Below are positions 14,769 to 24,330 of a DNA stretch of 64,000 nt, one piece after another. Origin of the DNA: JAPHTQ01 sp050302275. Lineage in GTDB: Bacteria; Pseudomonadota; Gammaproteobacteria; Thiohalomonadales; Thiohalomonadaceae. The DNA is taken from NCBI GenBank assembly GCA_050302275.1, contig JBNLAT010000010.1, positions 11,328 through 75,327 of the forward strand. Direction: 5' to 3'. Under the pieces are notes generated by a model. The model saw only the letters and a list, made by a program, of their open reading frames with translations. It did not search any database and was not told the DNA's origin. Position numbers and translations under genes: made by a program. Position 1 is the stretch's first letter, and the number at the start of each line of letters is the position of its first letter.

Positions 14769-16760
14769 ATGAAACACCACAGCAAAAAAACAGTCGCCTT
14801 TTTAATTCTCGCCGGCCTGCTTATTGGTGCGGAACCGCTGTATGCGGTAACCATGCACGATGCCAAAGTCGCAGCGCGGATGCGCGACTATCCGAAGATG
14901 GCCAGTATTCTCAAACAGCTGGCAGCGCGTAACGATAGCGAGGCGCAGTATCAGCTGGCCAATCTCTATCGCAGCGGTCGCGGTGTGCCGCAGGACCTTG
15001 ATGAAGCGGCGCGCTGGGCGCGCAAAGCGGCCGATCAGGGACATGCCAAGGCGCAATATCTGTTGGCGGAACTCTGTCAGAAGGGTGTCGGTTGTAAGTC
15101 GGAAAGTGAGGCCAAGCGTCTCTACGAACGTTCCGCAGCCAAGGGCTATGACCTGGCCAAAGAGAAGATGAAAGGCGGTCCGACAACCATCGAGATCACC
15201 AAGGATTCAGATGACCAATTACGTTCGGCGGCCCGTCGTGGCGCACTGATTGAAGTTGAGCAACTGCTCAATGCCGGGGTGAAGGTTGACAGTCAGGATG
15301 CCAATGGTCGTACCGCACTGATCGAGGCAGTGGAAAACAAGCAGGTCGACGTGGTGCGCAAACTGCTCAAGGCAGGCGCTTCTCCCAATCGTTCCGATAA
15401 ATTTGGAGATACTCCGTTGCGTCTGGCGGCGCTGAGCGGCAGTTCGCGCACGGTCATTCTTTTGCTGAATGGCGGTGCGCATGCCAACTCGGCGGATAAA
15501 TACGGTAATACGCCGTTGTTGCTGGCAGCGAATGCAGGTAATACCGCTGTGGTGAAGGTGTTGCTCGGCCGCAAGGCAAACCCGAACAAGGCCAACAAGA
15601 AGGGCGATACGCCGATGGCTGCCGCTCTGCGCAAAAAAGACGATGAGATGATCGCCGCGCTGGATAAGGCGGGTGCGCATAAGCCCAAGGAGCTTAAGGC
15701 CAAGCGAGTGGTCACTTCGGTTAAGGTGACCGGCGATGAAGCCAAGCTTTACGCCGGTTGGCCGCCGCTGACTATTGCCTCATGGCAGGATCAGCCCTCG
15801 CGAGTGAAAGCGCTGTTGTCTAAAGGCGCGAAGGTTAACGCCCGTGACAAGGACAAGCATACCGCCCTGACCCGTGCCGCCTGGCGCGGTAGCGATAAGG
15901 TCGTCGATATCCTGCTCAAGGCCGGTGCCAATGTGAAGTTGAAGGACAGTAACGGACGCACGGCACTGCTTTGGGCGGTTGCTGAAAAGGTTCACCCTAA
16001 AGTGGTTAAGCTGCTGCTGGACAAAGGTGCCGATCCGAATGACCTCGATGCCGATGGTCGTAGTGTGCTCTCCTATGTGGTGGATCACAAAAATCACGAA
16101 GCACTGACAATGCTACTGAAGGCCGGAGCCAATCCTTCACACAAGGAGAAGGATGGTACTACGCCGCTGATTCGCGCCGCGCGCAAGGGTGATGCTGAAT
16201 CGGCCCACCAGTTGCTGGAAGCTGGCGCCAATCTGGATGCTCATGATGATCACCAGCGCGATGCCGCCTGGTATGCCGCAGACAGTGGTAACGAGCAATT
16301 GCTGAAGAACCTGCTGGATCATGGTGGCAAAACCTTTGCCTCCGATCGTCACGGACATACCGCACTGGAGCGTGCCGCCTACAACGGTAACGATGGTTGT
16401 CTGTCACTATTGTTGACCAGCGGTGCTATCCCCACCCACACCACTGCCGATGGCAACACGGCACTGACGTTGGCAGCAGAGCAGGGTAAGTACAATGCGG
16501 TAAAACTGCTGCTCAAATACAAGGCGCCTATCGATGCGCGTAACGATAACGGTAACAGTGCACTGATGTTGGCGGCCAAGGGTGGCCATGCCGCGGTAGT
16601 CAATGAACTGCTAAAAGCGGGCGCCGATCCCTTTATGCTCAACAAGCAACGCATGACCGCGCAGGATATGGCGGAAGAGGCGGGGCATAAGGATGTGGTG
16701 GAGATCCTCTCGAAACATCCGGGGAAGAAGATTAACTGGATGAAGTTTATCACCGGTTAG
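14769..16760 (+). CDS. Secreted Sel1/ankyrin repeat protein
   Basis: A 663-residue protein with a signal peptide (about residues 1-26, LILAGLLIGAEPLYA). Two Sel1-type helical repeats (about 55-130, with AQYQLANLYRSGRGVPQD) are followed by a long ankyrin array (about 145-650; units such as GRTALIEAVENKQVDVVRKLLKAGA), with an insert near 310-330. It starts 2 nt after the flavoprotein stop codon, so the two are co-transcribed. Such periplasmic solenoids usually scaffold other proteins; support of the cytochrome machinery is inferred from location only. A strong terminator follows. Confidence 0.85.
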   Translation: MKHHSKKTVAFLILAGLLIGAEPLYAVTMHDAKVAARMRDYPKMASILKQLAARNDSEAQYQLANLYRSGRGVPQDLDEAARWARKAADQGHAKAQYLLAELCQKGVGCKSESEAKRLYERSAAKGYDLAKEKMKGGPTTIEITKDSDDQLRSAARRGALIEVEQLLNAGVKVDSQDANGRTALIEAVENKQVDVVRKLLKAGASPNRSDKFGDTPLRLAALSGSSRTVILLLNGGAHANSADKYGNTPLLLAANAGNTAVVKVLLGRKANPNKANKKGDTPMAAALRKKDDEMIAALDKAGAHKPKELKAKRVVTSVKVTGDEAKLYAGWPPLTIASWQDQPSRVKALLSKGAKVNARDKDKHTALTRAAWRGSDKVVDILLKAGANVKLKDSNGRTALLWAVAEKVHPKVVKLLLDKGADPNDLDADGRSVLSYVVDHKNHEALTMLLKAGANPSHKEKDGTTPLIRAARKGDAESAHQLLEAGANLDAHDDHQRDAAWYAADSGNEQLLKNLLDHGGKTFASDRHGHTALERAAYNGNDGCLSLLLTSGAIPTHTTADGNTALTLAAEQGKYNAVKLLLKYKAPIDARNDNGNSALMLAAKGGHAAVVNELLKAGADPFMLNKQRMTAQDMAEEAGHKDVVEILSKHPGKKINWMKFITG

Positions 16761-16893
16761 AAATTCTACTCAGAGCGGTGTGATGCGGCGTTGAAGTCTC
16801 CCTCAGAATGCTCATTTACTTACATGTAAACTGCGCTTCATCGGTCGATTTCACCTTGCCTGACACTCGTCTGAGCGAATTTCAACAGCCAAT

Positions 16894-16933
16894 AAAAAAC
16901 GGGCTGCGCAATTTACTGTGCAGCCCGTTTTTT
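16894..16933. terminator. Bidirectional terminator between convergent genes
   Basis: An 11-bp stem, CGGGCTGCGCA / TGTGCAGCCCG (one G-T pair), has a 6-nt loop and is flanked by A6 on the left and T6 on the right. It ends both the ankyrin transcript and the minus-strand ABC transporter transcript. Confidence 0.9.
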
Positions 16934-16951
16934 CTGCGTGTAATAAATTGA

Positions 16952-17725
16952 TTAGCCGCGTAATCCTACGCCACGTTTTAACAGCCACAGACTGTAGCTA
17001 TAGAGCGCAACAATAAACAGGATGATGACCGTATAGGCGGTCAGCAGATCGATATCGCTGATCCCCAGCATGCCGTAACGAAAAGTGTTAATCATGTAGA
17101 GGATCGGATTGCCCAGGGATATGGTCTGCCAGATCCCGGGCAACATATGTACCGAATAAAAAATACCACCCAGATAGGTTAGAGGTACCAGTACGAAGGT
17201 GGGAATGATGGTGATGTCATCGAAGCTGTTAGCGTAGATGGCATTGATAAAACCACCGAGTGCGAAAAGGATCGAGGTTAGCAGCAGGACGCTGAGTGTG
17301 ACCCAGATGTTATGCAGTTGCAGATCGACGAAAAAAGCAGCGACGACGGTCACCATGGCGCCGACGATCAATCCCCGTGCAACACCCCCCGCAACAAAAC
17401 CGATCAGGATCAGTGATAACGGGATCGGTGCGATAAGCAGTTCTTCCACGTAGCGCTGGAATTTGGAGCCGTAAAAAGAGGAGACCACATTGGCGTAGGA
17501 GTTGCTGATCACGGTCATCATGATCAGGCCGGGGACGATAAAGTCCATGTAGCTATAACCGGAGATCGGTGCCAACTGGCTGCCGATCATCTTGCCGAAG
17601 ATCACGAAATAGAGTGCGGTGGTGATCATCGGCGGCAGAATGGTCTGTACCCAGATACGCAGAAAGCGGCGCATCTCCTTGATCAGTATGGTTGCGAAGG
17701 CGACACGGTAGAGGCGCAGATTCAT
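16952..17725 (-). CDS. yadH: ABC-2 type transporter permease (YadH family)
   Basis: A 257-residue ABC-2 permease with six membrane helices and the family's FIVPGLIMMTVISNSYANVVSSF region and later PLTYLGGIFYSVHMLPGIW motif. Length and pairing match Escherichia coli YadH (about 256 residues). With its ATPase it forms an exporter of unknown substrate; related systems export lipids, polysaccharides or drugs. It overlaps the ATPase gene by 4 bp. Confidence 0.88.
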   Translation of the reverse strand: MNLRLYRVAFATILIKEMRRFLRIWVQTILPPMITTALYFVIFGKMIGSQLAPISGYSYMDFIVPGLIMMTVISNSYANVVSSFYGSKFQRYVEELLIAPIPLSLILIGFVAGGVARGLIVGAMVTVVAAFFVDLQLHNIWVTLSVLLLTSILFALGGFINAIYANSFDDITIIPTFVLVPLTYLGGIFYSVHMLPGIWQTISLGNPILYMINTFRYGMLGISDIDLLTAYTVIILFIVALYSYSLWLLKRGVGLRG

Positions 17726-18642
17726 TTGTTCACCCCGCTCTCTACCAGATCGAGGAACAGCTCTTCCAGACGGTTGGCCTTGTTGCGCATACCGACGATC
17801 TCCAGCCCTTGTTGGCCGAGGAGTTCGAACAGACGATTCAATCCCTGCTCGCGTCGGATCTCTACTTCCAGCGTCTGCTCATCGGTCAACACACAGGGAT
17901 AGTCGTCGAGAGCGGGCGGCTGTTGCAGCGGCTGTTTCAGATCGAGGATCACCGTCTCCTTGTCCAGTTTACTGATCAAGGCACGAATACTGGTGTTTTC
18001 AATGATCTGACCCTGATCGATAATCGCTACATTACGGCACAACTGTTCCGCTTCTTCCAGGTAATGGGTGGTGAGGATAATGGTGGTGCCGCGACGATTG
18101 ACCTCACGCAGGTATTGCCACATGGAGCGGCGCAGTTCGATATCGACCCCTGCGGTCGGTTCGTCGAGGATTAGCAGCTTCGGATCGTGTACCAGAGCAC
18201 GGGCGATCATCAGTCGCCGTTTCATTCCGCCCGAAAGAGCGCGCGCCATGGTTCGGCGTTTTTCCCACAGGCCAAGTTTTTTCAGTGATTCCTCGGCCCG
18301 TTCTTTCGCCTCGGCCTTGGGTACGCCGTAGTAGCCTGCCTGATTGAGCACCACCTCTTCCGCCGGTTCGAACATATTGAAGTTGAACTCCTGCGGTACC
18401 AGGCCGAGGTAGCGTTTGACCTTCATCGGTTCCCGTTCCAGGTCAGCGTCGAATACCTGCACGCTGCCCGCGCTTCGGTTAACCAGCGAGGTGATGATGC
18501 TGATGGTGGTCGATTTGCCTGCACCGTTCGGTCCCAGCAGGGCGAAAAAGTCCCCCTCTTCGACGGTCATGTCGATACCTTTGAGGGCTTCAAAGCCGTT
18601 GCTATAGGTTTTTTTCAGTCCGCTGAGTTTGAGGGCGTGCAT
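17722..18642 (-). CDS. yadG: ABC transporter ATP-binding protein (YadG family)
   Basis: This 306-residue ATPase pairs with the downstream permease. Walker A is GPNGAGKST (37-45), the signature is LSGGMKRR, Walker B is LLILDEPTAGVD and the switch histidine lies in LTTHYLEEAEQ. A C-terminal extension of about 80 residues is usual for this subfamily. I start at MHALKLSG (18642), which matches family length; the upstream in-frame ATG at 18702 would add 20 unrelated residues. Confidence 0.9.
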   Translation of the reverse strand: MHALKLSGLKKTYSNGFEALKGIDMTVEEGDFFALLGPNGAGKSTTISIITSLVNRSAGSVQVFDADLEREPMKVKRYLGLVPQEFNFNMFEPAEEVVLNQAGYYGVPKAEAKERAEESLKKLGLWEKRRTMARALSGGMKRRLMIARALVHDPKLLILDEPTAGVDIELRRSMWQYLREVNRRGTTIILTTHYLEEAEQLCRNVAIIDQGQIIENTSIRALISKLDKETVILDLKQPLQQPPALDDYPCVLTDEQTLEVEIRREQGLNRLFELLGQQGLEIVGMRNKANRLEELFLDLVESGVNK

Positions 18643-18841
18643 GGCAATTGATGGGTAAAACAGCAAGGGGCTGAGTCTACCGCAGCGCTTTTGCCTTGTC
18701 ATGCGGCGCGGGGTGTGACGTAGTCATCAGACCCTGTGGCAGGCGCGTGTTAAAAAGCCCGCGGTTTTTGTGGTATTTGCTGTGGCTGGCGGTTTTCGCT
18801 GGCGAGGAGTGTGACGATGTTGACGATATGGACATCCCTCG

Positions 18842-19876
18842 ATGGGTGATATCAAGGGAGAGATTTTCGACGGCCGCAGTTCGCGGCATTTTTCCGCGGT
18901 ACTGAGAGAGAAGGGTAACGGTGAACTACAGCTTTCCTGGGATGAAGGGAGGGCTTCCTATCCGTTGCGCTCGGTGAAGGTTTCGACGCGTGTGGGCAAT
19001 ACACCGCGTAATCTGGATCTACCCAATGGCTGGAAATTCGAAACCAGCAACAATGATGCGGTCGATGCGATACTGGTCAAGCACAAGGCGCACGGCTGGC
19101 ACAGGGTGGTTTCACTGAATAGTCGTGGTGGCCACCTGTTCTCTTCACTGATGTTTTTCCTGCTGCTTGCCTGGGGGCTATGGCTGTACGGTGGGGCGTG
19201 GATGGCCGCGATCGCGGTGGAGCAGTTGCCACCAGATATTAACGGGACCGCCAGCGAACGCACTCTGCGCTATCTGGACGAGCACGCCTTCGGCACCAGT
19301 CGGTTGCCGGATCGGTTGCAGAAGCGCTTGCAGGCGCGTTTTGCCGCCATGATCTCGGCAGCCCGCGGTGAGTATCAGTTCGAGTTACAGTTTCGCCGCG
19401 GCAAGGAACTGCTCGGTGCTAACGCCATCGCGTTACCCTCGGGGACGGTGATTCTAACCGATGAGCTGGTGCGACTGGCGCAGAATGATGACGAACTGGA
19501 AGCGGTGATGGCCCATGAACTGGCGCATGTGGTCAAACGCCATGCCCTGCAACAGAGTTTGCAACACTCGGTCCTGAATCTGTTTCTGGCCTTCACCATC
19601 GGTAACGTATCGGGTATCGACGAGGCGCTGTCGGAGCTCTATCTGCAGCAGGGCTATGGTGAAGATCAGGAGCGTGAGGCAGATAGCTTTGCCTACAATT
19701 ATCTGCGTGCCAATGGCATCGATACCGCCCATTACGCCGATCTTTTGCGTCGTCTGCAGCAGTACAAACAGGTCAAGCTGGCCCAGTCTGCTGCTGAAGG
19801 GTCAGAGGTGTTCGCCTATCCCTTTACCCACCCTGGGATGGAACAGCGGCTGGCCTACTTCAGCAATACGCAGTAG
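18842..19876 (+). CDS. Membrane-associated M48 family zinc metalloprotease
   Basis: A 344-residue protein. An N-terminal beta domain (about 1-95) precedes one membrane segment (about 100-123, SSLMFFLLLAWGLWLYGGAW). The protease domain has the zinc motif HELAH (225-229) and a downstream EREAD glutamate as third ligand. The family (Oma1, BepA and YggG relatives) degrades misfolded envelope proteins. No clear SD precedes the ATG, but an in-frame stop lies just upstream, so the start is well bounded. It ends 14 bp from the convergent peptidase gene with no terminator between them. Confidence 0.87.
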   Translation: MGDIKGEIFDGRSSRHFSAVLREKGNGELQLSWDEGRASYPLRSVKVSTRVGNTPRNLDLPNGWKFETSNNDAVDAILVKHKAHGWHRVVSLNSRGGHLFSSLMFFLLLAWGLWLYGGAWMAAIAVEQLPPDINGTASERTLRYLDEHAFGTSRLPDRLQKRLQARFAAMISAARGEYQFELQFRRGKELLGANAIALPSGTVILTDELVRLAQNDDELEAVMAHELAHVVKRHALQQSLQHSVLNLFLAFTIGNVSGIDEALSELYLQQGYGEDQEREADSFAYNYLRANGIDTAHYADLLRRLQQYKQVKLAQSAAEGSEVFAYPFTHPGMEQRLAYFSNTQ

Positions 19877-19890
19877 CGGGATACGTCAGA

Positions 19891-22809
19891 TTAAAGTTTG
19901 ACGATCTCCAGTCCCAGACCCTCGTTCTTCGCCAGGGTGGCCGGATCGCTGATCACGGCGATGCTGGCGTTTTCCGGTTTGAGCCAGGTTTCGGCGACCC
20001 GTTTCAGATCCGCCTGACGCACTTCCAGAATGCGTGCGCGGAAGCGGCGACGCTGTTCCGGGGTGCGGCCATGCAGGTTGCCGTGGAAGGTCTTCTTCGC
20101 CTCGCCCGCCGGTGAGCCCGGTTTGTCGATGCTGCTGATCACGCCGAGGATCGCCTCTTCGACCAGGCGCCATTCATGATCATTTTCCAGCAGCCACTCT
20201 ACTGACTTATCAAAATCGGCCAGGGTGTCGGTCAGACGCGGATCGCGATAGGAGAAGAAGCGAAAGGCGCCGCTGTTGGAGTCGTAACTGGCGCCACCAC
20301 CGTAGGCACCACCCTGCTCACGGATGGCGCGATGGAGGAAGTTATTACGCAGGAAGCCTGCGAGCACCATCAGTGCCGGGGCATCGGCATGTTCCGGGGC
20401 TACGGTGGGGAAGGCCTTGGCGCAGAAGTTGACCTGGGTTGAGGTTGACCAGGCCTGTTGCAACTGCCCGTTCGACGCAGCGGCGTGGAAGCGTTCGCCA
20501 GCGTTAACCGAGCCCTCCTGCCACAGCTGTTCGATCGTACGGGTAACATCTCGCTGCTCCGCCTCCTCGCCGATCAGCAGTAGCTGTCGCGGTGCATTGA
20601 GCAGGATGCTGCGGATCTGTTCCAGTTTGGCAGCAAAGGCCTGCAGATTTCCCTGATCGTCGAGACTGTCATCCAGCGCCTTGAGCGCCTTGATCCCGGC
20701 CAGTCCGCTCCAGCGATGGCTGAGTGCGGCGTTGGGTGCGAGGCCGCTGCCAGCAGCGCTCATTGCCAGGCTGTGGCCAGCACTGGTGACTCGCTGTTCA
20801 CGGTAGGTGCGTTCCTGTGCCACCAATTCGCGGATGCGCGATAGCTCATCGAAGCGGGCGTTGCGGAAGGTCTCTAGCATCATCCCGGCCAGTTCGCCCT
20901 GATTCCGGTTCAGCGCCTTGCCCGAGAGGGTGAAGACGCTACGGTCTTTCAGGACGTTATCCACCTCACCGCGGATGGCGACATTGGCGCCAATACCGCC
21001 GGTGACTGCGGCCTGTTTCGCCTGGGCCTGCAGATAGTCGAAATCGCCGTAACCGGTTTCGGTGACGATGTCGCAGAAGATCGGCAGCAGTTCGACCAGC
21101 TCCTGTTCCATCGGCGGCAGGTCCAGTACCAGTTGCTGGTAGACCAGGCCGTTAGTGCCACGGGCAAACCAGGTGGCGGGCATGCCGCCGAGTGAGTGTT
21201 CGCTTCCTTCGGGGATGGCGAGATCGGTGGGGATATCCTCAAGGCCAACTTTGGGTAGTTGCTCTGGATCATCCTGGCTGTTCTGCCGCTGCAGCAGCTT
21301 GGCGGCCATTTCGATTACCCGCTGTTTCTCGGCATCGTCCATCGCCGCCTTCATCTTCGCCAGGCGTTCGCTTTCGCGTACGCTGCGTTCGGCGCTGAGG
21401 TTCGGATCCGGGCGCATGACCAACCGTACCCGGTGCGGGTTATCCAGCAGTTCCCGGGCCAGTCCTTTAATGAAGGCCGGATCCGCGATCTGCTGACGCA
21501 GCTTCTCCAGGATCGGATCGATATCCAGCACCTCGGCCACGTCGGCACCGTGCAATACCGGGCCGAGGGCGTTGACCATCAGGTGCAGGCCGAAGGGGAA
21601 ACCATCGCCGCTGATCTCGCGCTGGGAGAGTTCCAGTTGGTGCAGCACTGCCTCGACCATCGACTGTTCGACACCGTTCTCCGCCACCTCGCGCAGCACG
21701 TCGAGCACCAGCTTCTCCACCGCCTCGGCGTGTTCCGGGTTGGAGCCCTCAAGGCCGGCAGCAAAGATCATCTCACGGTTGGAGTCGGAGAGACCGCACA
21801 TGGGCGAGGGTGAGCTGCCCAGGTCCGAGGTTTCCAGGGCGTGGCGTAGCGGCGAGGCGCTGTTGTCGAGCAACACACCGGAGAGCAGGTGGGCACGCAT
21901 CACCGCCTCGGCGTCTATGCTCCGATCCATCAGCCAGCCGAGGACGATATGGGTCTTGTCCGAGATGTCCTCTTCACCGTCGAGGGCGTAGCGATCTTCC
22001 ACCTCGACCGGTTTGCTGTAGCGTTTTTCGTCCGGTACGGAGATATCCATCTCCAACGCCTCGAAGGGTGCCAGTGCGCCCTCCTCGAAGCGGGCCTGCT
22101 GCTCGGCGGCGGGGATGTCGCCGAAGGTCATAAATACCGCGTTGCTTGGATGGTAGTGGTGCGCGTGGAACTCCTTAAGCTGTTCCCAGGTGAGATCCGG
22201 GATGCGTTCCGGGTCGCCGCCCGAGTTGTGGTGGTAGGTGATGGTCGGATAGAGCTCGCGGGTCAGCGACTGATAGAGCGCCGAAGTGGGTGAGCTCATC
22301 GCGCCTTTCATCTCATTGAACACCACCCCTTTAAAGACCAGATCCGATTCCGGGTTGTCCGCTTCAGCGAACTCCACCCGGTGGCCCTCCTGCAGGAAGT
22401 CCAGTTCATCCAGATTGGGGTGGAACACGGCGTCGAGATAGACGTCGAGCAGGTTATCGAAATCCTTGCGATTGCGGCTGGCGAAGGGGTAGGCGGTCCA
22501 GTCAGCAGCGGTAAAGGCGTTCATAAAGGTATTCAACGAACGCCGGGTCATCATGAAGAACGGGTCGCGTACCGGATATTTTTTACTGCCGCAAAGACTG
22601 GTGTGTTCAAGGATGTGCGCGACCCCGGTGGAATCCTGCGGTACGGTACGGAAGGCCACCATAAAGGCATTCTGATCGTCGTCCGCTGCCAGGTGAATGT
22701 GTACCGCACCGGTCTTGCTGTGGCGGAACTCCTGGATGTCGACATCGATCGACGGAATGCGGTGACTGCGCAGATACTCGAAAGAGGGGTGGCTTTGCGG
22801 GTGGCTCAT
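19891..22809 (-). CDS. M16C metallopeptidase, PreP/Cym1-like (presequence protease family)
   Basis: A 972-residue enzyme at the usual length for PreP. The inverted zinc motif HILEH (65-69, catalytic E68) is followed by LCGSKKYPVRDPFF, typical of this family. The M16C-associated domain occupies the middle, and the inactive second M16 half the C-terminus (GGAYGGGASYDSN). PreP relatives degrade peptides up to about 65 residues in a closed chamber. No signal peptide is seen, so it is probably cytoplasmic. Confidence 0.9.
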   Translation of the reverse strand: MSHPQSHPSFEYLRSHRIPSIDVDIQEFRHSKTGAVHIHLAADDDQNAFMVAFRTVPQDSTGVAHILEHTSLCGSKKYPVRDPFFMMTRRSLNTFMNAFTAADWTAYPFASRNRKDFDNLLDVYLDAVFHPNLDELDFLQEGHRVEFAEADNPESDLVFKGVVFNEMKGAMSSPTSALYQSLTRELYPTITYHHNSGGDPERIPDLTWEQLKEFHAHHYHPSNAVFMTFGDIPAAEQQARFEEGALAPFEALEMDISVPDEKRYSKPVEVEDRYALDGEEDISDKTHIVLGWLMDRSIDAEAVMRAHLLSGVLLDNSASPLRHALETSDLGSSPSPMCGLSDSNREMIFAAGLEGSNPEHAEAVEKLVLDVLREVAENGVEQSMVEAVLHQLELSQREISGDGFPFGLHLMVNALGPVLHGADVAEVLDIDPILEKLRQQIADPAFIKGLARELLDNPHRVRLVMRPDPNLSAERSVRESERLAKMKAAMDDAEKQRVIEMAAKLLQRQNSQDDPEQLPKVGLEDIPTDLAIPEGSEHSLGGMPATWFARGTNGLVYQQLVLDLPPMEQELVELLPIFCDIVTETGYGDFDYLQAQAKQAAVTGGIGANVAIRGEVDNVLKDRSVFTLSGKALNRNQGELAGMMLETFRNARFDELSRIRELVAQERTYREQRVTSAGHSLAMSAAGSGLAPNAALSHRWSGLAGIKALKALDDSLDDQGNLQAFAAKLEQIRSILLNAPRQLLLIGEEAEQRDVTRTIEQLWQEGSVNAGERFHAAASNGQLQQAWSTSTQVNFCAKAFPTVAPEHADAPALMVLAGFLRNNFLHRAIREQGGAYGGGASYDSNSGAFRFFSYRDPRLTDTLADFDKSVEWLLENDHEWRLVEEAILGVISSIDKPGSPAGEAKKTFHGNLHGRTPEQRRRFRARILEVRQADLKRVAETWLKPENASIAVISDPATLAKNEGLGLEIVKL

Positions 22810-22916
22810 AGGACTCTCTAAATAACCGTAAATGATGGAATAACCATTGGGATTGGGGATGCAGTATACAAGGAATGCACATTGGTTGTGTGGCGATGCA
22901 CCCTTACAATGATCCT

Positions 22917-23681
22917 ATGGAACTGTTCGATACCCACTGCCACCTCGATGTGGAGGAATTCGACGCCGATCGCGAGGCGGTGCTGGCCCGTGCGCGTGAC
23001 GCAGGGGTAATACGGCAGGTGATCCCGGCCATCGATGCTGCCGGTTGGGACCATCTGCTGGCTTTCTGTCGTGGGGAAGAAGGGCTTTATCCGGCGCTGG
23101 GCCTGCACCCCATCTACAGCGATCACCATCGCGATGAAGATCTGGCGCGTTTGCGTCTGCTGCTGGTGAGTGAACGACCGGTAGCTATCGGTGAAATTGG
23201 CCTCGACTATTTCATCCCTAATCCCGATGTCGAAAAGCAGCAGGCGATCTTCGAGGCACAGTTGGCGTTGGCCGAAGAGTTCCGCCTGCCGGTACTGCTG
23301 CATGTGCGCAAGGCCCACGATCAGGTATTGCAGACCCTCAGGCGTTTCAAACTGGTTGGTGGTATCGCTCATGCCTTTAGCGGCAGCCTGCAACAGGCTG
23401 AGCAGTATCGGGCGCTCGGTTTTCGTTTTGGTTTCGGTGGCATGCTGACCTACGAACGTTCGACTCGGATCCGTAAGCTGGCCACCGAACTGCCGCTGGA
23501 GTCGATCGTACTGGAGACCGATGCCCCGGACATGAGTCCTGCCGCCCATCGCGGTGAGCGCAACAGCCCTGAATATCTCCCTCAGGTCGTCGCCGTTCTG
23601 GCTGAATTACGTGGCTTGCCGGTGGAGCAGGTAGCGCGGCAGACCACTATGAATGCCATGCAACTATTTGAATTGTATTAG
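22917..23681 (+). CDS. TatD-family metal-dependent hydrolase (YjjV-like)
   Basis: A 254-residue TIM-barrel hydrolase. Metal-ligand motifs appear in order: DTHCHLD (H7, H9), GEIGLDY, LLHVRKAHD, HAFSGS and ETDAPDM. The family has 3'-5' exonuclease or phosphoesterase activity; the sequence is closest in style to YjjV. I start at MELFDTH, the family consensus, rather than at ATGs 21 or 42 bp upstream. It is divergent from the PreP-like gene. Confidence 0.88.
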   Translation: MELFDTHCHLDVEEFDADREAVLARARDAGVIRQVIPAIDAAGWDHLLAFCRGEEGLYPALGLHPIYSDHHRDEDLARLRLLLVSERPVAIGEIGLDYFIPNPDVEKQQAIFEAQLALAEEFRLPVLLHVRKAHDQVLQTLRRFKLVGGIAHAFSGSLQQAEQYRALGFRFGFGGMLTYERSTRIRKLATELPLESIVLETDAPDMSPAAHRGERNSPEYLPQVVAVLAELRGLPVEQVARQTTMNAMQLFELY

Positions 23682-23806
23682 ATAAACATCTTTCTCCTTT
23701 CTCTTGTCAACCGATTCGTCGCTGCCGCGTTATACGGGGTGAGAGTAGATGAAGTCATTGTCTGTTTTGCAGTGGCTTCCAATAACCCCCCAACAGGAGA
23801 ACGACG

Positions 23807-24286
23807 ATGAAATACACAACATTGGCAAGCAGCCTGGTGATGGCACTGATGCTGGGAACCGGCAATGCGGTTGCAGCAGATGAGACCACCGACCCGGCAC
23901 TGGAGCAGACTCAGGCCCAGAATCAGGTGCAGACCCGCGAGCAAAACCGCGAACGTAAGCAGCTGAATGAAGACGGTGCGGTTGAGAGTGGTGATCAAAC
24001 CAAGGACCAGACCCGTGATCGTACCCAGGACCGTCTGCATGATGGAACTGGCGATGGTGATCAAACCAAAGACCAGATCCGTGACCGTACACAGGATCGC
24101 CTGAACGACGGTAGCGAAGATGGTGATCAAACTCGTGATCAGGTTCGTGAACAGAAACGCGATCAACTTCATAATGAAGACGGTAGCGGTGACATGAACC
24201 GTAACACCAACCGTTTCGAGTATCGTCGCATGAACAACCGCTCCGACATGGGTATGGGCGGTAGCGCGGGTGCAGGCCGCCGCTAA
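23807..24286 (+). CDS. Secreted low-complexity protein with 22-residue DQT repeats
   Basis: A 159-residue protein with a signal peptide cut near AVAA (residue 23). The mature part is hydrophilic, lacks cysteine and is dominated by D, Q, R and T. Three units of 22 residues begin GDQT and contain (K/R)DQ followed by RDRTQDRL or a variant. The tail is rich in N, M and G. AGGAGA lies 7 nt before the ATG. I do not recognise the family. It lies 44 bp upstream of an ECF sigma operon and shares the Q/T/R-rich style of the EF-hand protein at 34.2 kb. A disordered, possibly ion-binding, envelope stress protein is a guess. Confidence 0.7.
   Translation: MKYTTLASSLVMALMLGTGNAVAADETTDPALEQTQAQNQVQTREQNRERKQLNEDGAVESGDQTKDQTRDRTQDRLHDGTGDGDQTKDQIRDRTQDRLNDGSEDGDQTRDQVREQKRDQLHNEDGSGDMNRNTNRFEYRRMNNRSDMGMGGSAGAGRR
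23991..24188 (+). repeat. Three tandem 66-bp coding repeats
   Basis: GTGATCAAAC occurs at 23991, 24057 and 24123, an exact 66-bp period. Copies one and two are close; the third has diverged. The period is a multiple of three, so copy-number changes would keep the frame. Confidence 0.85.
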
Positions 24287-24330
24287 GTTCGGCAGACTGG
24301 TGCATCGTCTTCAGTTGAAGGAGGCTTACG

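Noticed and set aside
16761..16893. Possible short gene or RNA between the ankyrin gene and its terminator
   Set aside because: No SD, no conserved motif and no stable structure apart from the terminator itself.
23678..24172. Open frame of 164 codons on the minus strand opposite the 22-residue-repeat protein
   Set aside because: It is a shadow of the repeat DNA; the plus frame has a signal peptide, a good SD and in-frame repeats.
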